64,000 bases of DNA from Coccinella septempunctata (Eukaryota > Arthropoda > Insecta > Coleoptera > Coccinellidae), in assembly GCF_907165205.1 (NCBI RefSeq), contig NC_058193.1, forward strand, positions 14,707,521-14,771,520, read 5' to 3'. Every line of letters starts with the position of its first letter. Position 1 is the stretch's first letter. Below the pieces are notes generated by a model. The model worked only from the letters and a program-made list of their open reading frames with translations, ran no database searches and was not told where the DNA came from. A program made the translations under genes and the position numbers. This document shows positions 1 through 9,134 of the stretch, piece by piece.

Positions 1-405
1 TCACGAACAATCACCCGCTTTCGAGGAACTACATCTAGCACATAGACAAATAATCCTTCAGACCGCCAACTAACGGTGAATTTCTGGTTTCGGTATTTTA
101 GTTCGGCATACAAACGCCAGAGTATAATTTGGCAGGCCGATCGTTGTTTTTCTTTCATATTTGATGTTTACATGGTGGTTTCCATGGATGTTATCGTTTA
201 AAGCCATTTTGACGTACATTAAATAGAATTTTCATCTTCGACAATTCCTGCCTGATGAATCGGTAAGAGAAAATTGAATATTTTTGGGATAAGTAATTTT
301 TTTTTCTTTTATGACTAATAATGAAACCGATAAAAATAGAGGGTGAAATATGTAAATAAATAAGCTAGGTGAGTAATGTATTTATTAACAGTTGATAGTT
401 GTTAG

Positions 406-619
406 TTTATGCTCATTCCGAAATTGAATTCTCAAAGTGTTTGAAAAATGAAGAATTCGATCCATATCCTCGTAAAAATTCTTATTGGAGTGTAATATTT
501 TTAGGTACTAATGCTGGATGTCAGGAATCATGCCACTGTGTAACGGATTCTAACCAAATGTTTCCGTTGACCCGACGTCAAGCAAATGTATCTGATATCG
601 ACAAAATGTTACTAAAAGG
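406..619 (+). CDS. Possible internal exon of an unidentified host gene
   Basis: An open frame of about 71 residues has a complex, protein-like composition: aromatic and Cys rich, with a CHCVTD motif and a C-terminal run rich in Arg, Asp and Lys. A plausible 3' splice site (TTGTTAG at 399-405) precedes it and a plausible donor (GG then GTAAAC at 620) closes it. I do not recognise the family. The exon borders abut a TIR element that begins at about 623, so the donor may have been changed by that insertion. Alternatively the frame ends at the TAA at 621-623 as a last exon. No neighbouring exon is visible within the window. It could also be part of an unrecognised transposon. Confidence 0.3.
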
Positions 620-622
620 GTA

Positions 623-2209
623 AACCAAAGATTATAGAGTAGATAGATAGGAAACGCCCTCATATCGCTAGTGCTAAAAACCGAGTACATCTTGTCCAGT
701 GACAATGAGATAGCCCTAAAAATGCACTGTCAATACGGAAAAACTTTTCAATAACAGTTTTCTGTTTTTTAATTGAGGGGCGCGAAATTCGAATACTATT
801 CCTTGCAATACATTTCAATATCGACTTTGTTTCTATCAGAAAACAAACATCCTGAGCGACAAAACAAAAGTATGGTTTTGTTTTGTTATCAGGATGTTAG
901 TTTTCATCTAAACATTTTTTGGAATCAATGATATCAACGAAAAACGCTGTTGGATGTGCTATATGTTTAATTGCAATTCATAAAAAAATAACAAAAATTG
1001 AAATTGTGGGCAATAAATGAAGATTTGACTAGGACACTTAAGTATATGGTGATCTTCTATACGTTGAAGGTGTTATTTCTATACAATAGATTGTTCTGAA
1101 TCAATGAACTTAGTTGAATTTGTAAAATATACATAGGTATATCAGAAATTAATATGAACCAATATTCAATATACCATCAAAGCATACATATATTCCAGTT
1201 ACTTACATAATATGTAGGTATTATTTATAGAATTTTCAGAACCACACTCAAAAAAAAACCTTACAGACATATACAAGACCTGTATGTCAGTATAGTTCCT
1301 TGGTGCTTTTTTTATGATTTCCTTATGATATGGTCTCTTCATGACACAATATACAAATTGATTAATGAATGAACAAAACACTCACAGCAGGTTTCATAAA
1401 ACTTTGACTTTCCAAACAATAATTTGACAGTCACACAAGAGTAGCAATTGAGAATCATTGAAAGGACCTATTAAGATTATAAATTTCCCATTAATAGGCC
1501 GTTCATGCAAGGGATGCTTTCTGCATACAACAATTTACGTGGACGAACAGTTCTCAATTGACCTGCAGTAAAATTTCACTGCATATATGTGAATTAGTCA
1601 TTCATTGATTCTAATTTTCAGTGCTCCGAAGTGGATGAAATTCTCAGGACTTGAAGACAATTACTTCAGCAAACACTACTAATAACACCATATATGGTGT
1701 TATTAGTAGTGTTTGCTGAAGTAATTGTCTTCAAGTCCTGAGAATTTCATCCACTTCGGAGCACTCAAAATTAGAATCAATGAATGACCAATTCACATAT
1801 ATGTTACGAGATTTAATACTTACGCTTCCATTTTCCTTAGTTGAGTGAAAAACGTGATCTCGGAAAATCCATTTTATTATTTGATCCACAGTTCTTCACC
1901 ATTCAATAATTTTCGAACAATATTTTGGTGTTTTCACAAAGAAATAAGACAAAAAAATTCAATAATCAGCAACTAGAACGAGCTAGATAAACAAAATGCG
2001 GAGACTCAAACGAGATTCAAAACATTCAAAACCTCTTTGATCAAAATGGACGTCTGAAATCTTAAAAAATTTCATATATTTCTGCAAATGGCATTCAAAT
2101 TAATATTTTAACCAGTCCTAGCGTCTTAAAAACACGCGTGACACACAGATGGCGCTCAAATCGCTTTAGTCGCCTCGTTTCCCATCTTTCTACTCTATAA
2201 TCTTTGGTC
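623..2209. mobile_element. Non-autonomous TIR element, 1.6 kb
   Basis: The ends are inverted repeats of about 30 bp. The left end reads ACCAAAGATTATAGAGTAGA, and the right end at 2189-2208 is its complement with the same 20 bases; similarity continues through GGAAACG with two mismatches. TA flanks both ends (621-622 and 2210-2211), but an 8-bp degenerate duplication (618-625 and 2207-2214, 4 of 8 matching) cannot be excluded. No transposase is encoded. The TIR resembles the 17-bp micro-insertion at 2497-2513, so this may be a P-like relative. A large internal palindrome is annotated separately. Confidence 0.65.
1583..1802. repeat. 220-bp near-perfect palindrome
   Basis: Two arms of about 110 bp are almost perfectly inverted around a centre between 1692 and 1693 (ACCATATATGGT). 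The only clear mismatches are near 1619/1766 and towards the outer ends. There is essentially no loop. It lies inside the 623-2209 TIR element. A second, smaller inverted repeat sits at about 845-903 in the same element. Confidence 0.9.
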
Positions 2210-2211
2210 TA

Positions 2212-2439
2212 TAGATATATGGCCCGAGAACATCAGAACAGCTATTTTCATAATTTGGATTATTCTCTAGAGAGAATAATTCAAAATGATCGAAATAGAC
2301 CAATAAGTTGTCAATCATCTCGTCGACAATGATTTGAATTCCCGCCAAACTACGATTAGTTCAGCATACAAACACAAGAGGCGCTGGTATTGGCGCGACC
2401 GGGCTTTAGTAAGTACGTTGGCCATCTAGAGGGATTAGT
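2212..2439. other. Intergenic, one short palindrome
   Basis: No gene is seen. A 22-bp perfect palindrome centred on TCTAGA lies at about 2257-2278, with similarity extending a few bases further. A stretch at about 2357-2376 (TAGTTCAGCATACAAAC) repeats a similar sequence at about 103-120, so the flanks of the 623-2209 element may belong to an older repeat. Confidence 0.4.
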
Positions 2440-3191
2440 TTATCTATGATCCAGCACATACGGAGTTACAATACGCTGCTCGCCCTTGGTTCTACGCACA
2501 GATTACAGAGTAGGTTCTACGACAATCACTCAAAGAGAAGGTTTGGCGAAAGGAGCCCCAGGTATTGTAGTCTCAGGGCAAATATACCATCGAGTTGCCG
2601 ATGTTAGTCCAGCAACCAGCATTTGGATCCCTTTAGTTCGTGGATTCAGGAGAAGCCACGAAGAGGAGAACGTCGAGAGGACCTGGAGACGGCTGCGACC
2701 ACCGCTTAATGGGGCAAATAGATGCTCTGCTGAGGGAAACTCACCCCTTCGCCCAGATGTACTGCACCCTAGGCCAAGTGGTTCGTGACACACGACAAAC
2801 CAGTGGTAACGATTCCGTTCCGCAACTTGGCCTATATTTCAACCAACAACCTGGAACGAATAGGAAGGTCTACCTTCTACTTCCACCGAAATCGGAGCCG
2901 TTTTCCGTACAGTTGACGGGGTTATACCACCTCCACTCTCCAGGCACTATTCGTGTAAATTTGATAAATTCGGATCCGCAACAGGGTCGTTTCCAAATTA
3001 GGGATATTCCAAAATTGTCTCCAATTGTTGATGCACAATGTTATCCATTACTTTTTCCTAACGGAGTATTGGGATGGTCGACTGGCTTGCAGAAGACAAT
3101 TGGAAAAAAACGGGTTACAAACAGAGCCAAAACGAGGGCGTGGCGAGAGAGGCTAGCGATCTGGGGGCTCCAATTAAATTTTTCCATTTAA
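2440..3191 (+). pseudogene. Helitron Rep/helicase N-terminal fragment (second Helitron copy)
   Basis: Translations in two frames give the upstream region of an animal Helitron RepHel protein. They include a QIYHRV motif, the NPxAQ-like segment, and a stretch ending in DAQCYPLLFPNG, the usual xxYPLLFPxGxxGW signature. The frame shifts near 2640-2760, so it is not functional. It differs clearly from the larger Helitron starting at 8314 and represents a separate subfamily. It resumes at 4430 after an interrupting segment. A 17-bp micro-insertion with 8-bp duplication sits near its start. Confidence 0.7.
2489..2521. mobile_element. 17-bp micro-insertion with 8-bp TSD (putative P-type footprint)
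   Basis: GTTCTACG occurs at 2489-2496 and 2514-2521. Between the copies lies CACAGATTACAGAGTAG (17 bp). Leaving out the insert and one repeat keeps a continuous Helitron-like reading frame. The inserted 17-mer is nearly the same as the 19-bp insert at 49714-49732 and resembles the TIR of the 623-2209 element. Seventeen bases equals the stagger of a P-element transposase cut, so it reads as one retained TIR end. Confidence 0.65.
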
Positions 3192-4429
3192 TATTTAACA
3201 CAAAACATTATATTATAAAAATATGCCATAACACATTATACATATGTGTGTGAATTAAATTAATGTGAACGTGAACGGAAACTATACATGTGGTATTGTA
3301 AACAACGTCCGTAGTCCACACCATAGACTGGAGAATAATAACCAAATACTTAATAATAATATATTAAGTATATAGTCCACACCATCAGTCTGAAAACATA
3401 ATGCGTCGCCACATCCTTCTAAAGAACGTCTCTATAGATGGCTGTGGCGTCGCATAAAAACTACAGTGACTACATACTCCCCTGGATAGTATATAGTCAC
3501 TGTTATAGAAACCAACGCGATAACAAAGGCCATGTCGAGATCTACTTACAAAAAAACTATCGGAGACCGATTGAGGCGCAAAACCTTAGCCGATTGGGGG
3601 TATTTCTTTAAGAACATAGACAACAATAGCTTCTTTTATCCCAGACAACGCTCGTGCATTTGTGTTTCTAAGGGTTTTACTTCTTCTTATTATAATATAT
3701 ACTTAGTTATTGAGTGAAAATATAATATGAGCCTGGAAATCATTCCAACTGGAGAGCTGGTAAATTATCACAGATAGAGATTACAGAAGAGGAAAAGAGA
3801 AGGAAAGTAAAAAAGCCTGGAGAAGAAGCTGATGATGAAACATTAAATTTTGACTAGAAGAATAAGCTGAAAAGGACCTCATTCAAGTATTGAACTCCTG
3901 CTGAAGACAGCTTTCTCGAGGGACTATGTTTGCAAGACTTCCTACTTGGCTTGGCGAACTAAACAAGAATGCATTGAAGTATAGTTCCGATTCAGATCCA
4001 TACAAATTTGTGGCCACTTAAAATATTTTTGACTTTATCAGTAACTACAGCTGCCACAGCTACATATTAACGTTCTTTCAACAAATTGAAATTCGTGAAA
4101 ACCTATTTAAGGTCTTCAACTGGACAGGAAAGGCCGAAGCAGTCCCGTCAATTGAAAAGAATCACGACATCATTGATATTTTTGCAGAACCCAAAGCAAG
4201 AAAAGTGAAATTATAGTTCATTTTGAATGCATGTTATTGTTATTTTGTATCCCTTTTATTTTGATTTTGTTTGTATTAATTTCTTTAAAATAGGAAAGAT
4301 TTTTCCGAGCAAAAAAAGCTAGGTATTCGATTATGAAAGATAAATACAAATCAACATAAGAAAGAGAATTTCTTAGGGGCGCATTATGACAATTCGCCAC
4401 AGGCGCCAGAATCCTAGTTCCGGCTCTGG
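3192..4429. other. Segment interrupting the Helitron fragment; hairpins and a degenerate coding remnant
   Basis: This 1.2 kb separates two parts of the same Helitron frame. It contains short inverted repeats: a 12-bp stem with GCGTCGCCACA near 3402-3454, and CAGTGACTA/TAGTCACTG arms at about 3461-3499. At about 3925-4195 a degenerate + strand frame ends with a segment containing ENLFKVFNWTGK and KNHDIIDIF. This faintly recalls the C-terminal domain seen in insect DUF4806 proteins; that link is weak. The exact insertion borders are not resolved. Confidence 0.3.
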
Positions 4430-4640
4430 TTACAAAATTAGAATTCGAGTGCTATCGTCTGATGATTCGTGTAAATCAGTTCAACCCGATCCTTCCTTCT
4501 GAACGCTTGGCTCAACAATTCATCGTTGACAAGTACGTTGAGTTAGAAGGTGACCGATTGTATTATTTGCGAACACATCAGACAAAATTACGGGTCGAGA
4601 GCTACGTCGGACTCCAGGACTATATTGCGCGAAGAAGGTG
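4430..4640 (+). pseudogene. Helitron Rep fragment, continuation
   Basis: The frame YRLMIRVNQFNPIL is followed by QQFIVDKYVELEGDRLYYLR and a KLRVESYVGLQDYI segment. Together they match the block just before the Rep catalytic region of animal Helitrons (the xQxxVDxYxxxExxRLxxxRxxQxxLR signature). It continues the fragment at 2440-3191 in the same orientation. It breaks off after about residue 60 at about 4640. Confidence 0.75.
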
Positions 4641-5110
4641 TGAGGTTAATCTTTCTTTCTTTCTATTTCTTGGTAATCACATCACCCCGGCTAGCAGCCC
4701 CTCTAAACCAGGATGACGGTAATCTGGGCTCAGCACTCTAGACTATGTACCCAAAAACAGTTCAGTTCAGATCTTGGTCGTTGTATTCTTGGGGTCCCGA
4801 GGAACTGCAGGAGGCTTGGTAGAACCAATCCCCAAAAATAGTCTTTAACAAGTCACGCGGTGATCAATAATCACAGAGTAACAGCACAATCACATAACCA
4901 TACACAAAATTTACATCAAACTACTTTCTAGTTTTATCTTAGTCGTTGATTTAAAATATTATTTTCAAATATTTCTAATTTTTGGAGCTCCAAAATGGGA
5001 CGTGTGGAAAAGAACCCATCACGCCGTGACGACCACTTTGGAACTGGGTGTGAGGTTAAAAGAATATTTCTCTTTGATTTTCTATGTTAATAACATGCGT
5101 GATACAAATT
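4641..5110. other. Unassigned repeat-derived sequence
   Basis: No coding signal is seen. The string GGTGTGAGGTT occurs at about 5047 and a near copy at about 4639; the same string recurs at about 17169 inside another insertion. It probably marks ends or subterminal parts of an unclassified element. Nothing else can be supported. Confidence 0.3.
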
Positions 5111-5512
5111 ATGGAGAGTAGAGAGAAGGAGAACGATCGCTGCTTTGAGACCACAGATTTTTTGTCCCCTAAAATATGTACCAATAGGGTAGTTCATGCT
5201 TTTGCCAACAGACGCGCTGGCCATCACGAGAGTGCGAAATTTTGATTTACACAAATCAAATTGTAGTTGGCTCGTTGGCTGAGTGAACTGTTTCCCTGGT
5301 GACAGATGATAGGAATATTATTATTTTCGATTTTTGATAAGAGAACAACATATGTCCATGGTGAAATGTTGAAGCGTGCGCTAGTATAAGAGTGTTTTGG
5401 CATCAGAAAGAAAAGGAGGAGAGATAAAATTTCCGAGAGCATTTTTGAGAGAAAATTGGAAAAAACCTTATCTCAAGAATCGACTCCAAATCAATTTGTG
5501 TGTCAAGAGCAT
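5111..5512. mobile_element. Truncated copy of the P-like element found intact-ended at 56973-58257
   Basis: From the left terminus (ATGGAGAGTAGAGAGAAGG) this is nearly identical over about 400 bp to 56974-57595, except that it lacks the 222-bp internal duplication seen there. It stops at a CAAGAGCA string, just before the sequence that encodes the C-terminal part of a THAP-like domain in the longer copy, and has no right TIR. A tandem duplication of CAATCAACCTTCTCTT follows it. Confidence 0.8.
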
Positions 5513-5566
5513 ATAAATGGCAGTTCAATCAACCTTCTCTTCAATCAACCTTCTCTTCAATCGAAT

Positions 5567-5795
5567 GACCTTGTTTTGATTACAGCTGAAAATATCCCCC
5601 CGCCAAGTGGCCTGCTTTAGCACGAGTTTATGGAGGGTACTCTCTACCCTCCATACACGAGTTGTAGAAGTATTTCGTGGTAAAGATGGCTTGGTTCGAG
5701 TAGTAAAATTACGAACCGCTACCACCGATTTAGAACGTCCTATTCATAAGTTGACTTTGTTGTCAAAAGCAGTGCCTGAAAGCGATGCCTCTTAG
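5567..5795 (+). pseudogene. BEL/Pao retrotransposon integrase C-terminal fragment
   Basis: The reading frame gives DLVLITAENIPP, then PAKWPA, then VVEVFRGKDGLVRVVKLRTA and RPIHKLTLL. This is the standard end of a BEL/Pao polyprotein, where the conserved GRVxxVxPGKDGxVRVVxVxTAxG and RPxxKLxxLP motifs lie. An extra C in the C-run near 5598-5603 shifts the frame, and a 27-bp palindromic insertion interrupts it at 5629-5655. The upstream part of the element is missing. Confidence 0.75.
5621..5663. mobile_element. 27-bp palindromic micro-insertion with 8-bp TSD
   Basis: CACGAGTT is present at 5621-5628 and 5656-5663. The 27-bp insert is a perfect hairpin with arms TATGGAGGGTA and TACCCTCCATA around CTCTC. 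Without the insert and one repeat, the BEL integrase reads continuously from KWPALAR into VVEVF, which confirms the insertion. The arm extended across the loop (TATGGAGGGTAGAGA) differs by one base from the TIR of the P-like element at 56973-58257. Confidence 0.85.
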
Positions 5796-6379
5796 TTTAT
5801 TGATAGTTGGTGTTCGTAGACTGTATCAACTTATTTTCGATTATAAAAAATCGTTTCGCAATTGAATGTAGATGGCGGGACCGCCTCATAACTGTACAGT
5901 GACTCTACCAAACACAGTGGCGACAATTGGAAATTTAGCCAAAATATGGCGGCTCAGAAGCACAGATTTCAATGCTATAATCTCTAATTCGGAATGCGGA
6001 TTGGCTCACGTCACGTCACGTGACCAAATCCATCATATTCTTGCTACAACGATGAAAAACGAGACCACAATTGTCGCTACTGTCTCGTTAGAGTCCTTGT
6101 AATCACTGTAGCGCTGTGGCGCGAACATTGATGTATCTTTGTAGCCACAGCCACAGCTATTTTAATTTGGGTTTTTGTGTTCACTACAATTTCTTTTTGC
6201 CACTCATGCATAAGAACATAAAATACATTAAAACTCTGAAAATTTTGATGAAATGAAAAATAAAAGGAAATAATTTTCCTGCTTGCGAATATCGCCAGTA
6301 GGTGTCGCTACGGTTAATAGCGTTTTCTTGAAAGTATTATATTTGATATTTATTCGATGAACTACATTTTCTAATGATA
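5796..6379. other. Intergenic, no gene recognised
   Basis: An open frame at 5872-6102 has no recognisable domain and no splice or promoter support. Nothing else is seen except AT-rich sequence leading to the mariner element. Confidence 0.4.
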
Positions 6380-6381
6380 TA

Positions 6382-7589
6382 CAGGGTGACAAGAAAAACT
6401 TCGGACACATTTTACTGTGTTCTGCAATGAATATTATAGCGCATCCTAATAATTTTTATTCTTTACACATTCTTGTACTAATATATAAATTTTCAGTTCG
6501 ATATTGCTTTATTTTGCAGAGTATCAGAATGTCAAACAAACGTAGTGCAATTTTGGAGCTGTTTCGTCAAGGTAAGCGTCAATGCAAAATTGTTTGTTTG
6601 CTCAATGTGCCTCGACAAACCGTCTCTGATGCAATTGGCCGTTTCAAGGAGCTTGGCCATGATGGTCGTCGGCCAGGAAGTGGGAGAAAACGCACTGTTA
6701 ATACGCCTAGCAATAGCAATATCGTCAAGAAACGAGTAAATCGAAATCCGAGGGTCTCCATAAGGAAAATAGCCCGAGAGACCGGTATCAACCGTGAATC
6801 CGTTCGTCAAATGGCCAAACAGGGGCTCAAACTCAAGTCATACAAGCTCCAAAAAGTTCAGCTCCTCACGAATGAAAACAAGCGCGTAGGACTCCAAAGG
6901 TGCCGCCAACTCCTTCGTCGCGACGCCGGTCAACAATGGGAGCACATTCTGTTCATAGACGAGAAGCTTTTCGCCGTAGAACAATCTCACAACCACCAAA
7001 ACGACAGAATCTGGTCCGCAGAGGCTCCCGGTAAGTCGGCCATCGTCGAACATCGTCAAAATCCGCAATTCGTCATGGTCTAGGGGGGAATTTGCGCCAG
7101 CACCCCTGGTTTTCGTGGATCAAAGGGTCAAACTCAATCAAGAAGTCTACCGCTGCGATATTCTCGAGGCCGTGGTACTTACACTTCCACAATGGTGTAA
7201 GACCAATTTTCCAGGTTTCATCACATTTGCAGAATGGCCGCCCTACCCGCCGGATCTCAACCCACTCGACTACAGCGAGTGGTAGATTTTGGAGCTGAGA
7301 GCGTGTGCTAAACACCACAAAACTTTGGAGTCGCTGAAGCAATCCCTACGCCGCCCTACGTCAGGAATGGGACCGATTAACGCCCGAAGAGCTGCTGCCT
7401 ATTGCTGAAAATTTCGAAGAAGCGTCTGAAGCTTTGTATCGCCACCAAAGAGAGCCACTTCGAAACCGCTTAAATATATTATTATGGAATGTTTATGTTA
7501 TTATAATTCGCTGTTGTTTGTTTTTCAATTTCTCTTGTTTAATAAAGTTAAATTAAAAAAAATTGTCCGAGGTTTTTCTTGTCACTCTG
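6382..7589 (+). mobile_element. Tc1/mariner-type transposon, defective
   Basis: TIRs of about 26 bp start CAGGGTGACAAGAAAAACTT at 6382 and end with the matching complement at 7589, with two mismatches. TA duplications flank both ends (6380-6381, 7590-7591). The only gene inside is a broken transposase. The CAGGGTG terminus is shared with two MITEs in the IMP4 intron (29859 and 36040) but the internal sequences differ. Confidence 0.9.
6529..7465 (+). pseudogene. mariner/maT-like transposase pseudogene
   Basis: It starts at MSNKRSAILEL and has an N-terminal HTH (KIVCLLNVPRQTVSDAI), a GRPGSGRKRT-type linker and a second HTH (SIRKIARETGINRESVRQM). The first catalytic Asp is in FIDEKLF and the last in YPPDLNPLDYSEW. 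The DGAPxH motif that carries the second Asp is deleted: sequence jumps from the end of the strand around 7185 to a CKTNF segment near 7200. A stop at 7081-7083, another after SEW and frameshifts follow. It cannot encode an active transposase. The Asp in the third position places it nearer the DDxD mariner/maT group than Tc1. Confidence 0.85.
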
Positions 7590-7591
7590 TA

Positions 7592-8313
7592 ATCTCATCT
7601 GAGACCAGGTGTTATTACACCTGTCTTTCTAGTGAACCCCACGGAAAATTTCATAACGAGAGGTTTTGAACAAATCGTCATTCTACTATTATCGCCATTA
7701 GATGGCGATGTAAACAGTTACTGTGTATTTTGAGTTGCCTAAACGTCTTAGCCTTGGAATTCTTAGCGCAGAAGTGCTGATTCACAAAAGACGTACACAT
7801 ATGTTTATAATATTGAATTACTGAAATTCAAAATACCGCGAACTGAGGTAGCCCCTGATTAGAAATTGAAATTGAATTCATAAATTCAGTACTTTAAAAT
7901 TATAAATATAATTATGTGTACGAACTTTGACAGGAGTTTTACAGTTACGACCATTGTGAATCGGCACTAAAGAAAAAGAATAAAACATCTTAGCGTCATA
8001 TATTGTGTTCTGTGAAGTGAAAGTACCACAGACAAAGACAAAGTTTATTCCTGTAATCTGTAGAAGTAATTTAACTAACAAAGACCTTATAACAATAGAT
8101 AATGCGAAAATAGTATGTCAATGTTCAACTACAGTCTTCAGTTCGAATTTTCAGCGTTGTCCTTTGTATGTTGTATTATATTTATTTTGTATTTGCAAAA
8201 CTAAAGTGGTTTATACATACGGTGATTTCGTTATTGAAACTATTCATCATCCATTTAATTCCATCGTTATTTTGATTTGTCGCGATTTGTGTTATTCTCC
8301 AGTGTTATTCACA
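7592..8313. other. 5' leader region of the large Helitron; no gene seen
   Basis: Nothing coding is recognised. The large Helitron must begin somewhere in or near here, since its first coding exon starts at 8314. A convincing 5' terminus (TC followed by the subfamily consensus) could not be identified by eye. Confidence 0.35.
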
Positions 8314-9134
8314 ATGCCACGTGCCAGAAAATCTAATTCACCACAACGAAGACGTAGTAGCAACTAGGCTTCCTCTGTAGAGGATCAAGAAAGAGCACGG
8401 AAGCAGCGCCGTGTAAGTATGGCCTGACTTCGTGATGTCACAAACACCAGAGCAAAGAATACGTCAAACTACTCAGATGGATATGAGACACCTTCGAGCT
8501 AATCGTAATCGTCCACGAATGAGAAGGAACCCCAATATAAATTTGAAAGAGATAGCTTTTCAATATGATAGTTCAATCGACTCATCATTCCGTTGTAATT
8601 GGCCTGATGCAAGTGGTATGCTGCTTTTGCCATGCATTGAGGTATGCTGTAGAAATTCCGGGATTGTACTGTCTTGCTGTCTAAATGGCAAGGTGAAATT
8701 GCCATTATTTCCTCCCTCGTTCACCTGAACCACTGCATTCTCTCCTCCGTGGAGCAACATCCGAATTAGGACATTTTCTATTGAACAAACAAAAATACAA
8801 TGGGTGTTTAAAATTACTTCATTTTGAGCAGATATAATTCAAGAACGTGGATTCAATCCAACATTCAAGGTATTATAAATATAAATATAATGTTAACATT
8901 AATAATTTCAAATCACTTATTTTGTCTTCCCTTTCTGCTATTAAGATCTAAGGCCAGATTCACTATCGAATTGAATCTTGCAACCACTTGAAGATGTTCA
9001 GCATAAATTTCTCCAAATTTACTTCATAGGCAGTATGGATGATCAACTTGATCAACGTCAATCTAATACAGATGTGAGAAGAATAATTCTTCAAAATCTG
9101 CAGGCACTACTTCATGAACATCATGCATTGATTC
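8314..9134 (+). pseudogene. Helitron RepHel N-terminal exons, decayed
   Basis: The frame starts MPRARKSNSPQRRR, stops twice, then gives TPEQRIRQTTQ-like repeats and an AFQYDSSID segment. A Cys-containing block with NGKVKLPLFPP comes next, and then DIIQERGFNPTFK. A likely intron lies at about 8867-8944 (AAG then GTATTA; ATTAAG acceptor), after which GQIHYRIE and KFLQIYF continue. This is the usual N-terminus of insect Helitron proteins. Interruption by a foldback element occurs exactly in the HALIR block. Confidence 0.75.

Noticed and set aside
2497..2513. CACAGATTACAGAGTAG as an RNA-processing or promoter motif because it recurs
   Set aside because: Each full occurrence is bounded by 8-bp direct repeats, so insertion explains it better than function.
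3458..3502. CAGTGACTA...TAGTCACTG palindrome as a footprint
   Set aside because: It is 39 bp, longer than two 17-nt ends, and has no 8-bp flanking duplication.
5872..6102. 76-residue open frame as a gene
   Set aside because: No domain, no splice or promoter support, and composition looks like chance coding in a GC-richer patch.
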